A DNA stretch of 6,092 nt from Nitrospinae bacterium CG11_big_fil_rev_8_21_14_0_20_56_8 (lineage in GTDB: Bacteria; Nitrospinota; Nitrospinia; Nitrospinales; VA-1), in the NCBI GenBank assembly GCA_002796165.1, contig PCWF01000062.1:1-6092 (forward strand). Direction: 5' to 3'. Every line of letters starts with the position of its first letter. Position 1 is the first letter of the stretch. Under the pieces are notes generated by a model. That model was not told where the DNA came from. It saw only the letters and a list, made by a program, of their open reading frames with translations, and did not search any database. Positions 1 to 5,889 of the stretch are shown piece after piece. The position numbers and the translations under genes are program-made.

Positions 1-33
1 AAGATCCACCCTGGCAAAATAGAAAATTCTCAT
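1..33 (-). CDS. Possible N-terminal start of a gene leaving the window (partial)
   Basis: Reading leftwards on the minus strand, an ATG at 33-31 opens a frame that stays open to the window edge and gives MRIFYFARVDL. This resembles the first beta strand of a Rossmann-like fold, as at the start of GT-B glycosyltransferases, but eleven residues cannot identify a family. It lies 67 bases after the stop of the SPOR-domain gene on the same strand, with no clear terminator between, so it could be the next gene of that operon. There is no well-spaced Shine-Dalgarno; AGG directly abuts the ATG. An alternative ATG at 49-47, preceded closely by GGGGA, opens another frame (MKLRQDENFLFCQGGS) that is also open to the edge. 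Which frame is used, and whether this is a gene at all, needs the adjoining sequence. Confidence 0.3.
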   Translation of the reverse strand, partial: MRIFYFARVDL

Positions 34-100
34 CCTGTCGCAATTTCATTTATCCCCGAAAGGGCAAATCCTTCAGGGGGCGGTCCGTTACCCCGGATTC

Positions 101-1057
101 TCAAACGGGTTCCCATTTTTCGCTGATGATTTTCCACTCCGCCCCTTCCTTCCTCCAGACCAGCGTCTTTTGACCATGGTCCGCCACGGTGTCGGACTGA
201 AAATCCTGGACAAACGTCATCTCGATCCGATCGTTCATATCGCGAAGACGGATATCGCCCACTTCGATGTGAATCTGATGGTTCCGCTCCAGGGCTATCT
301 GGCGCGAGCGTTTCCACTGCCCCAAGGGACCGGGAGCCTGGAATTCCTGAGAATAGAAAGAAAGATAAAGCTCCACCTCCTTATCCTGCCATGCCTTGAT
401 CCAGATCAGGAATTGCGATACCACCTCATCGATGGATTCGCTGGAATCCTTCCCCTCATCGGCCTTGCGGGCCAGCGTCTTTCCCGAAGCAGGGGGAGCC
501 GATTCACCCCGGTTTCCCTCCGATCCGGTGGCCTCGGGATGAGTGTCGTCCACGACTTCCGGTTCTTTCATCTCGGAGAAAACGAGGGTTCGGGTCTCAT
601 CGGCGGGCAGGGAGAAGTTTTTTTCGCGCATGATCAAGGTGGCGACCCCATCGATCTTTTTCAGTTCCCGCGCGGATTGGATGGCTTCCTCCCGCGTGGG
701 ATAAGGCCCGACGCGAATTTTGTACCAGGGTTTTTCCCCCTGGGTGGTCACAATGAAGGGCGAATAACCCCTGCGCTTCAACTGCCCGACAAACTTTTGG
801 GCATTGACCGGATCCCGAAAGGAATTCAACTGAATCAAGTAGGCTTCGTCAGAGCTGGATTGCGGTGAGGACGTTTGCCCCTGAGACGGGGGTTTCCGGT
901 CTGGATCCTTGACCTGGATATGAATCTCGCCGGCAAAAGAAAGAACGGGATGCAAACCGCCGCTTCCCCCGACCCCTAAAAGGAATACCATGCACCCGGA
1001 TTTTAATATGACGGATAGGGGAACCGCCGCGCAGGTTTTGAAATGACAAGCCTTCAT
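101..1057 (-). CDS. Exported SPOR-domain protein with C-terminal NTF2-like domain
   Basis: From the ATG at 1057 the product is 318 residues. It starts with a basic stretch and a long hydrophobic region ending in LSFA-GE, a likely signal peptidase I site about 42 residues in. A SPOR fold follows at about residues 71-145 (YLIQLNSF, then QKFVGQLKRRGY, then WYKIRVGPYPTREEA). SPOR domains bind septal, denuded peptidoglycan. After an acidic, Ser/Pro-rich linker (about 160-205), residues 209-317 look like an NTF2-like domain of the kind found at the C-terminus of some L,D-transpeptidases and tetratricopeptide proteins (FLIWIKAWQDKEVELYLSFYS, WKRSRQIALER, W-K-I near the end). I infer an envelope or cell-wall protein with no visible catalytic site. 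The frame is open up to a TTG at 1165 that overlaps the upstream stop as TTGA. I prefer 1057 because it puts a normal basic n-region before the hydrophobic core, although its ribosome site is weak. A further ATG lies at 991. A Cys occurs in the hydrophobic part, but there is no proper lipobox. Confidence 0.85.
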   Translation of the reverse strand: MKACHFKTCAAVPLSVILKSGCMVFLLGVGGSGGLHPVLSFAGEIHIQVKDPDRKPPSQGQTSSPQSSSDEAYLIQLNSFRDPVNAQKFVGQLKRRGYSPFIVTTQGEKPWYKIRVGPYPTREEAIQSARELKKIDGVATLIMREKNFSLPADETRTLVFSEMKEPEVVDDTHPEATGSEGNRGESAPPASGKTLARKADEGKDSSESIDEVVSQFLIWIKAWQDKEVELYLSFYSQEFQAPGPLGQWKRSRQIALERNHQIHIEVGDIRLRDMNDRIEMTFVQDFQSDTVADHGQKTLVWRKEGAEWKIISEKWEPV

Positions 1058-1161
1058 ATCCCTAACGACACGATTCGCAAAAGAGGAAGGAACGGGATAT
1101 GCCCCCCTTGGGCCGCGAAGCCGGGATTCGGGAACGGCTATCCCCCCGCCGGACCTAATGA

Positions 1162-1647
1162 TCAAAGAAGCTTCTTGAGGAAGGGCACCAGATCCTCGAC
1201 TGTCACAGCGGGCGTCCGGGCGCTGATGGTACCGTCTTTGCCGATTATAATTACGGTAGGCATATCCCTTTGAATATAAGATTTGTGCACGGTCTGATCT
1301 GGATCCAAAAGGTAAGGAAAGGTTACCTTCTGGGGGAAACTTTTTAAATATTCCTCAACGTCGGGGCGGGAATCGCCGGAGGGGTTAATCCCGAGGAAGA
1401 CCAATTGATCCGAATGGATCTGATCCCGCGTGGCATTGAACTCCAGCGCCTGGTTACGGCATGGAACACAGATATGAAACATGCCGATCACAACCACCTT
1501 GCCCTTGAATTGAGAAAGCGAATAGGTTTTGCCGTCCACAGACTCCAGAGAGAAATCAGGCGCCGGGTCACCCTCGCGAGGAGCCTTGGCCCAGGCGGGA
1601 GCCGCCCAGATCGCCAGGACCAACAGGATTGCCATTATTTTTCTCAT
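1162..1647 (-). CDS. Exported TlpA/ResA-like thiol-disulfide oxidoreductase
   Basis: This is a 161-residue redoxin/AhpC-TSA-type thioredoxin-fold protein. Residues 1-20 form a signal peptide (MRKIMAILLV... ending AWA-KAP), so it acts in the periplasm, perhaps tethered. The N-terminal segment GDPAPDFSLESVDGKTYSLSQFKGKVVVIGMF is the usual start of this family. The active site is C60-V-P-C63, and the cis-proline is M129-P130 in DMPTVIIIGKDG. The residue before the first Cys is Ile rather than the common Trp. Family members reduce disulfides, for example in apocytochrome c before haem ligation or in copper-site assembly. The nearby multihaem and cupredoxin genes make such a role plausible but do not prove it. 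The start is supported by GGGGG five bases upstream of the ATG. It is probably the first gene of a leftward unit with the SPOR gene, and is transcribed divergently from the redox operon. Confidence 0.9.
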   Translation of the reverse strand: MRKIMAILLVLAIWAAPAWAKAPREGDPAPDFSLESVDGKTYSLSQFKGKVVVIGMFHICVPCRNQALEFNATRDQIHSDQLVFLGINPSGDSRPDVEEYLKSFPQKVTFPYLLDPDQTVHKSYIQRDMPTVIIIGKDGTISARTPAVTVEDLVPFLKKLL

Positions 1648-1716
1648 ATAACCCCCATTCAGGGAATAAATTTGTTGTTTGACGGGTCTATAAAACTGAG
1701 TATCTCTTTATTTTTC

Positions 1717-1745
1717 ATTCTAAACCAGCCACCCGGAATTTTAAA
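1717..1745 (-). promoter_or_regulatory. Candidate sigma70 promoter for the TlpA-like/SPOR unit
   Basis: On the minus strand TTTAAA (1745-1740) and TAGAAT (1722-1717) are separated by exactly 17 bases. The -35 matches TTGACA at four of six positions and the -10 matches TATAAT at five of six. Transcription would start near 1710 and leave a leader of about 63 bases before the ATG at 1647. Promoter-like hexamers are common in AT-rich DNA, so this is only a candidate. Confidence 0.35.
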
Positions 1746-1961
1746 GCAAAAAGCTGACTATGCCCGATTTGGCGATTTTTAATATTTTGGGACCGATTGG
1801 AAAGCTTTTTGCAGGGTTCCCGGAAGACCCATCGGGACTTTTCCCCCGGCGGCTTCTTCCTTTCCCACAACCCAGCCGCGGGGTATTTTTTTTACCCGGA
1901 CCTGGAAAACGGGGACCATAATAAAAATTATTATTTGCAACGGGTTAAGGAAAGTCCGATG

Positions 1962-1979
1962 CCTAAAAAGTTTTTTAGG
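1962..1979. promoter_or_regulatory. 18-base palindrome, possible operator upstream of the redox operon
   Basis: CCTAAAAA and TTTTTAGG form two perfect 8-base arms around a 2-base centre (GT). The centre lies about 52 bases upstream of the predicted start of the rightward promoter and ends 8 bases before its weak -35. This position suits a dimeric regulator binding just upstream of RNA polymerase. I do not recognise it as the site of a known regulator family. Confidence 0.35.
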
Positions 1980-1987
1980 GAACCCGG

Positions 1988-2016
1988 TGGAATCGCCGAA
2001 TTTTACATGCTATAAT
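1988..2016 (+). promoter_or_regulatory. Extended -10 promoter of the cupredoxin/cytochrome operon
   Basis: A perfect TATAAT at 2011-2016 is preceded by TGC at 2008-2010, the extended -10 signature. The -35 at 17-base spacing (TGGAAT, 1988-1993) is weak, which extended -10 promoters tolerate. The predicted start near 2023 leaves a leader of about 34 bases before the ATG at 2057. The weak -35 together with the palindrome just upstream suggests that an activator or repressor tunes this promoter. Confidence 0.6.
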
Positions 2017-2056
2017 GACCTTGAAACACTAAATATGACCCTCAAAAAGCCTTTCC

Positions 2057-2743
2057 ATGACTAAATTCGTTGTATTTTTGCTGACATTTCTGGCGATTCC
2101 AGGAATTGCCTTTTCGGGAACCATTCAGGGAGCGGCACAATACACGGCCAAATTCACCCCCCCCGCCCCCATCAAAACTGGAAAATTCAAAAAGGCGTGT
2201 GGGGATGAGATCCCCAATCAGTCGCTGATAGTGAATGGAACGGGCCTGCAAAATGTTGTTGTTTCCATTGAGGGGAAAGTCCGAGGCGGGAAACCGGGGA
2301 AATATCATATCGATCAAAAAAACTGCCGCTATGAGCCCCACGTCATCGCCCTGATGAAAGAATCTGAACTGGTGATCCACTCCAGCGATCCCATCAACCA
2401 TAATATCCATACCTACTCCTTTGAAAACGATCCCATCAACGTCATGTTTACCCCGGGACAGGATGACTTCACCCAGGAGTTTGAAGAACCGGAGATCATC
2501 AAGGTTGAATGCGATCTGCATCATTGGATGACCGCCTGGATCGTGGTCACGGAAAACGCCTATTTCGCCGTTTCGGATCGGGATGGGAAATTCACCATCC
2601 CCGACCTGCCTCCTGGGAAATACACCCTCACCGCCTGGCACGAAACATTGGGAAGCATCAGCCGTGAAATCAGCGTGGGAGACGGAATTGTCAAAGCGGA
2701 TTTCGATTTTTCCGAGATGACCCCCCAGGTATCCCAGAAATAA
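2057..2743 (+). CDS. Exported amicyanin-loop cupredoxin with carboxypeptidase-regulatory-like domain (paralogue 1)
   Basis: The product is 228 residues with a signal peptide of about 20 residues (MTKFVVFLLTFLAIPGIAFS-GT), so it is periplasmic. Residues about 55-165 look like a cupredoxin. H115 lies in DPINHNIH, followed by C152-x2-H155-x2-M158 (ECDLHHWM). That matches the four type 1 copper ligands and the short C-x2-H-x2-M loop of amicyanin. C48 and C90 are conserved in the neighbouring paralogue and may pair as a disulfide. Residues about 168-215 (NAYFAVSDRDGKFTIPDL, PPGKYTLTAWH) form a carboxypeptidase-regulatory-like beta-sandwich. Such cupredoxin/beta-sandwich proteins are often annotated as methylamine utilization protein, but nothing here points to methylamine use. 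The likely role is single-electron transfer. It is the first gene of a three-gene operon. No Shine-Dalgarno is evident before the ATG, but the signal peptide fixes the start. Confidence 0.88.
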   Translation: MTKFVVFLLTFLAIPGIAFSGTIQGAAQYTAKFTPPAPIKTGKFKKACGDEIPNQSLIVNGTGLQNVVVSIEGKVRGGKPGKYHIDQKNCRYEPHVIALMKESELVIHSSDPINHNIHTYSFENDPINVMFTPGQDDFTQEFEEPEIIKVECDLHHWMTAWIVVTENAYFAVSDRDGKFTIPDLPPGKYTLTAWHETLGSISREISVGDGIVKADFDFSEMTPQVSQK

Positions 2744-2788
2744 GTTTATTGTTCCCTTGGAAATCTTTAGGATGGAGTTGAAACGAAG

Positions 2789-3643
2789 ATGAATAAACCG
2801 CTAAGTTTTCTTGCCATTGCCGTAATGATAACCTCCCTTTTACCGGTCCCCGCTAGCTGGGCCTATCAGGAAATCGAAGTCAAGGATGGTGGGTCCATCA
2901 AGGGCAAAGCGGTTTTGATAGGCGAAATTCCCCAACCCCGTGTTTACCACCTCATTTTGTTCCCCAACATCGACATGTGTGCGGAGGTGGATACCGATGA
3001 CGAAATGAATCGGCTTCTTCACGACTTCACAACCGATTCAAGCGGAGGATTGAAGAATGTGGTCATCGCACTCGATCAAGTCGATGCGGGAAAACCGTTC
3101 AACAAATCCACTTTTACCATTCATTCGGAAAATTGCAAGTTTATGCCCGAGGTGAATCCCGTCAAACAGGGAGAAACCTTCAAGGTGGACAATCTCGATG
3201 CCGTCATGCACAACAGTCAGGTCTACCAAAGCGAACGGGGAAAGATCATCGAAAACCTTCCCATTCCTCCGGAGTCGACCACCGATGTCGAAGTCCAGTT
3301 TCAAAAGAATTTCAAGATCTTTCAAATGATCTGCGGAATGCACGAATTCATGCAGACCTGGGGTTACCGGGTCCAGAATCCGTACTATGCCATTACGGGA
3401 GCGGATGGGACCTTTTCCATCGACAACATTCCCCCCGGTGAATACGACGTCACGGCGTGGCATTACCTGATGAAACCCACCACCACTCGAATCAAAGTTG
3501 AGTCCAATTCACAGATTGCTTTGAATTTTGAATTCGCAGGGAAAAAAGTGGTGCGGCCACTCTACGAAACCATCAAATCGGGGCGCATCAAAAAAGATGC
3601 GGCAGTCCCGGGTTCCGCCAAAGGCACGGAAGTGGGGAAATAA
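2789..3643 (+). CDS. Exported amicyanin-loop cupredoxin with carboxypeptidase-regulatory-like domain (paralogue 2)
   Basis: The product is 284 residues with a signal peptide ending at about residue 25 (PASWA-YQE). It has the same architecture as the upstream gene and is clearly its paralogue. The cupredoxin region spans about 85-195, with H141 in VMHNSQ and C182-x2-H185-x2-M188 (ICGMHEFM) as candidate type 1 copper ligands. The paired cysteines are C64 and C116. The beta-sandwich follows at about 198-248 (NPYYAITGADGTFSIDNI, PPGEYDVTAWH). Differences from paralogue 1 are a longer N-terminal part, Glu instead of His after the second structural Cys (FMPEV versus YEPHV), loss of the second His of the HNxH motif, and a Lys-rich tail of about 34 residues after the beta-sandwich. 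The start is supported by GGAG at 2774-2777, 11 bases before the ATG. The preceding gene ends 45 bases earlier. It is probably an electron carrier with a different potential or partner. Confidence 0.88.
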   Translation: MNKPLSFLAIAVMITSLLPVPASWAYQEIEVKDGGSIKGKAVLIGEIPQPRVYHLILFPNIDMCAEVDTDDEMNRLLHDFTTDSSGGLKNVVIALDQVDAGKPFNKSTFTIHSENCKFMPEVNPVKQGETFKVDNLDAVMHNSQVYQSERGKIIENLPIPPESTTDVEVQFQKNFKIFQMICGMHEFMQTWGYRVQNPYYAITGADGTFSIDNIPPGEYDVTAWHYLMKPTTTRIKVESNSQIALNFEFAGKKVVRPLYETIKSGRIKKDAAVPGSAKGTEVGK

Positions 3644-3649
3644 TCCTTG
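3631..3649 (+). promoter_or_regulatory. Ribosome binding site that decides a TTG start
   Basis: AGTGGGGA at 3631-3638 lies inside the last codons of paralogue 2, eight bases before TTG at 3647-3649. No in-frame ATG lies near the N-terminus, and this TTG places a basic n-region before the signal-peptide core. With only three bases between the previous stop and this start, translation is probably coupled. Confidence 0.6.
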
Positions 3650-5608
3650 TCCCGCTTTAAACCCGCACAAGCGAATGTGTTGAACAAAGGACTTCTTTTC
3701 TTTCTTCCTATCCTGTTCCTTGTTTCCAGCCGCCTTGCGTCCCCAGCGCTGGCACAGGAAGTTCATTTCCATTCACCCCCCGCCTCCGAGATGCCACAGG
3801 GCATTAGCGTGGAAAAGCAGACTTTTTCACTTAAGAACCTGAGGAATCCGTTTACCCGAGCCGCCAAATCTCCGGAAAAAGCTCTCCAGGAGGGGGCGAC
3901 GGTCTATTTCAAGCATTGCGTGTTTTGCCACGGCGATCTTCTGGATGGGAGCGGGGTGTTCGGAGACCGATTTTTTCCCAAGCCCGCCAGCTTCATTCAT
4001 GAAGGGTCCTTTATCAATAAGCCGGAGGGTTATGGATTCTGGAGAGTCCTGAAGGGGGGCAAAGGCCTACCGAAGCCTTATAGTCCGTGGAACTCGGCTA
4101 TGCCAGCGTGGGAAGGCCAGTTGACCGTGGATGAAGTGTGGAAGGTCCTCCTGTTCATCCAGACCACCGCGCGGGAACGCCTTGCAGACAAGGCCAATAC
4201 TCCAAGCGAACCTTCCGAAGATTTGGGCAAAAAAATATACCAGGATAAATGCGTCCATTGCCACGGCGCAACCGGTGAAGGGGACGGCGTGATCACTCCA
4301 TTTTCAAGTCCCCGCCCCCGGGACCTGTCCAAAGGTCACATCAAACTCCGGACCACCCCCTTCGGCAAAGTACCCACCGATGACGACCTGTTTCTCGCAA
4401 TCACCCATGGAATGAAGGGTACCACCATGCCGCCCTGGGGCCATCTTTCCGAAACCGAGCGATGGGGCCTGGTAGCCTATATTAAAACCCTCAGTCCCAA
4501 ATTTGAAAAATTTGAAAAAAAGAACAAAAGCCATACCATCATCACGGTACCCGAGCCCCCGCCTTTGACGCTGGAAAGCATTGCTCGGGGCAAAGACCTC
4601 TTTATAAAAAACTGTTCCGGTTGTCATGGTGTCAAAGGCCGGAATGACGGGGTCTCAACCCGAAAAATTGTCAATATCCCCACCGATGCCCTTTGGCCGC
4701 GCAACTTGAGCAAGCCTTGGACCTTTCGACGGGGCGTAAGCCGAAAACAAATTTATCTGACGTTGAGGACGGGCCTGTCCGGAACCGCAATGCCACGCTT
4801 TTCCGAGCGAGTGTTCAACGATGCCAAAGTCTGGGACATCGTTCATTACGTTCAAACCCTGTCCCTGTCGCAAAAACCCGAAGTATCCCGGCAAATTCGA
4901 ATCCGACGCACCGATGGTACGCTCCCTGAAAATCCAGAGGATCCTGTCTGGAAAACGGTTCCTTCCTATTTTTTTCCCGTGGGAGGGCAAATCATGTATT
5001 CGGAGAAAAGCTTTTTCCCAACAACGGACAATGTGTATCTCAAAGCCCTCCATAACGGCGATGAGATTGCCTTTCTCGTTGAATGGGACGATCCGAAAAT
5101 GGATCCCTTTCTTTCGAATCTGATCCCCGTCAAGGAATCCCCTCCTCCCCCTCTTCCTCCCGAGCTTCAGGTGGATGAAGGTGAACCCCAGGTGGAGTCA
5201 CATCCCAAACCGCAGAAGTTTTCCGATTCCGTCGCCCTTCAGTTTCCAGCCGCAGAGGAACAAAACGGAGACTTGCCGAATTTTCTCAATGGGGATGCCG
5301 ATCACCCGGTGAATTTGTGGAAATGGGATTCCTATCCCTTCGCCGCAACGGAACTGAACGCAAGGGGACTCCAGAACTGGAACGAACAGGATAAACCCAG
5401 TCAGAATCTTAAATTCAAGGCAAGTTACGAGTATGGACGGTACTCCGTGGTCTTCGTTCGCAAACTCAAGACCCCGGATACTCGGCAGGATGTTCAGTTC
5501 GCTTCCGGTGCAAAAGTCCCCGTCGCGGTCAATGTCTGGAACGGATCGGAGGGCGAAACGGGAACCCGAAAAGCCGTTTCCAGTTGGTTTGAAGCCCTCC
5601 TGGAATGA
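3647..5608 (+). CDS. Tri-haem cytochrome c fused to an ethylbenzene-dehydrogenase-type haem b domain
   Basis: The product is 653 residues with a signal peptide ending ALA-QE at about residue 36. Three class I cytochrome c domains follow: C91-V-F-C94-H95 with M152 (SAMPAW), C202-V-H-C205-H206 with M261 (TTMPPW) and C323-S-G-C326-H327 with M382 (TAMPRF). Each has the haem-attachment motif and a likely distal Met. Residues about 415-653 form an EB_dh domain (start IRIRRTDGT, then DPVWKTVP, VEWDDPKMD, VNLWKWDSYPF and the end VSSWFEALLE), with a Pro-rich acidic insertion at about 497-523. In the DMSO-reductase type II family EB_dh proteins are the haem b gamma subunits (NxrC, ClrC, SerC, EbdC types). 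I infer a periplasmic electron conduit, possibly a gamma-like partner of a molybdoenzyme encoded elsewhere. M450 is a candidate haem b ligand, but the second ligand is unclear. It is the third gene of the operon. Domain calls are firm; the metabolic role is not. Confidence 0.92.
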   Translation: MSRFKPAQANVLNKGLLFFLPILFLVSSRLASPALAQEVHFHSPPASEMPQGISVEKQTFSLKNLRNPFTRAAKSPEKALQEGATVYFKHCVFCHGDLLDGSGVFGDRFFPKPASFIHEGSFINKPEGYGFWRVLKGGKGLPKPYSPWNSAMPAWEGQLTVDEVWKVLLFIQTTARERLADKANTPSEPSEDLGKKIYQDKCVHCHGATGEGDGVITPFSSPRPRDLSKGHIKLRTTPFGKVPTDDDLFLAITHGMKGTTMPPWGHLSETERWGLVAYIKTLSPKFEKFEKKNKSHTIITVPEPPPLTLESIARGKDLFIKNCSGCHGVKGRNDGVSTRKIVNIPTDALWPRNLSKPWTFRRGVSRKQIYLTLRTGLSGTAMPRFSERVFNDAKVWDIVHYVQTLSLSQKPEVSRQIRIRRTDGTLPENPEDPVWKTVPSYFFPVGGQIMYSEKSFFPTTDNVYLKALHNGDEIAFLVEWDDPKMDPFLSNLIPVKESPPPPLPPELQVDEGEPQVESHPKPQKFSDSVALQFPAAEEQNGDLPNFLNGDADHPVNLWKWDSYPFAATELNARGLQNWNEQDKPSQNLKFKASYEYGRYSVVFVRKLKTPDTRQDVQFASGAKVPVAVNVWNGSEGETGTRKAVSSWFEALLE

Positions 5609-5624
5609 TCTCCGCATCCGGTCT

Positions 5625-5647
5625 CTAGCAGATTGCTAAAAAACTCT
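5625..5647 (+). repeat. Left terminal inverted repeat of the MITE-like element
   Basis: This 23-base arm starts with CTAGCAGATTGCT and continues into an A-run and CTCT. It differs from the reverse complement of the right arm at three positions. Confidence 0.7.
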
Positions 5648-5653
5648 TTCGGG

Positions 5654-5686
5654 TGCCATTCCGAGCCGCAGTGCGGCGAAGAATCT
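5654..5686 (+). repeat. Inner inverted repeat, left copy
   Basis: It reads TGCCATTCCGAG, then a small hairpin (CCGC, AGT, GCGG), then GCGAAGAATCT. The flanks are an imperfect inverted match to AGATCCTTCGC (5731-5741) and CTCAGGATGACA (5769-5780), of the form TGYCATYCYGAG...GCGAAGRATCT. Dispersed repeats of this type occur in intergenic DNA of many bacteria. Confidence 0.5.
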
Positions 5687-5730
5687 TGTCCGAAACCCTT
5701 GCCAGCTTGAATTTACTAATCAGGCTAGCT

Positions 5731-5780
5731 AGATCCTTCGCGGAGTTTATCCTGAGCCTGCCGAAGGACTCAGGATGACA
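5731..5780 (-). repeat. Inner inverted repeat, right copy, with a strong hairpin
   Basis: This is the reverse-complement counterpart of 5654-5686, with a longer centre. Within it ATCCTGAG (5749-5756) and CTCAGGAT (5769-5776) pair perfectly over eight bases, and CCT with AGG extends the stem across a single unpaired A. No T-run follows directly (ATGACATTTTT), so it is at best a weak intrinsic terminator. Confidence 0.5.
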
Positions 5781-5785
5781 TTTTT

Positions 5786-5808
5786 GGAGTTTTTCAGCAA
5801 CCTGCTAG
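5786..5808 (-). repeat. Right terminal inverted repeat of the MITE-like element
   Basis: This 23-base arm runs GGAGTTTTTCAGCAACC and ends TGCTAG. Read on the minus strand it begins CTAGCAGGTTGCTG and mirrors the left arm. Confidence 0.7.
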
Positions 5809-5889
5809 CCCTTGCCACACCTTCACCGAAAAGCCGGTCCTTCCATCACGTAGGATGGGAAATGCGCCATTCGATCAATAATGCGGGGT

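Larger units (their letters stand above)
1648..2056. other. Divergent intergenic region between the TlpA-like gene and the redox operon
   Basis: These 409 bases contain no convincing gene. A 72-codon frame at 1797-2015 on the plus strand starts with TTG, has no ribosome site and no domain-like sequence. The region is locally AT-rich (1671-1720 and 1915-1940) and holds one candidate promoter for each direction, an 18-base palindrome at 1962-1979 and a small hairpin at 1881-1897 with an all-T loop. It probably serves as the shared control region of the two divergent transcription units. Confidence 0.6.
5625..5808. mobile_element. MITE-like non-coding element with 23-base terminal inverted repeats
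   Basis: The ends at 5625-5647 and 5786-5808 are inverted copies matching at 20 of 23 positions. Both begin with CTAGCAG and run through TTGCT to AAAAACTC. Both outer ends read CTAG, which fits insertion at a CTAG or TA target, as known for IS630- and some IS5-related transposons. The 184-base interior encodes nothing. It holds a second, inner inverted pair and a strong local hairpin (5749-5776). This layout suggests a non-autonomous element mobilised in trans. It sits 16 bases after the stop of the tri-haem gene, between two convergent genes, where its foldback could also limit read-through. Confidence 0.7.

Noticed and set aside
52..66. CCCC-GAAA-GGG hairpin after the SPOR gene as a terminator
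   Set aside because: The stem is only three pairs and no T-run follows in the direction of transcription.
170..868. 232-codon open frame on the plus strand
   Set aside because: It lies antisense to the SPOR-domain gene, whose protein has clear domains; the antisense product has no recognisable motifs.
992..1057. Possible lipobox Cys in the SPOR protein (LKSGC)
   Set aside because: Lys stands where the lipobox needs Leu/Val/Ile, and most of the hydrophobic stretch follows the Cys instead of preceding it.
1881..1897. GGGTA/TACCC hairpin with an all-T loop as a terminator
   Set aside because: The T-run is in the loop rather than after the stem, the stem is only five pairs, and no gene ends nearby.
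1797..2015. 72-codon open frame on the plus strand in the divergent intergenic region
   Set aside because: TTG start without ribosome site, low-complexity composition, and it runs over the palindrome and promoter of the downstream operon.
2042..2641. 199-codon open frame on the minus strand
   Set aside because: It is antisense to cupredoxin 1 and explained by the codon pattern of the real gene.
5838..5862. CCATC/GATGG hairpin with GTAGGATGGG, resembling part of a dispersed REP-like repeat
   Set aside because: Only one short arm is visible and no partner copy occurs in the window, so it cannot be told from chance.
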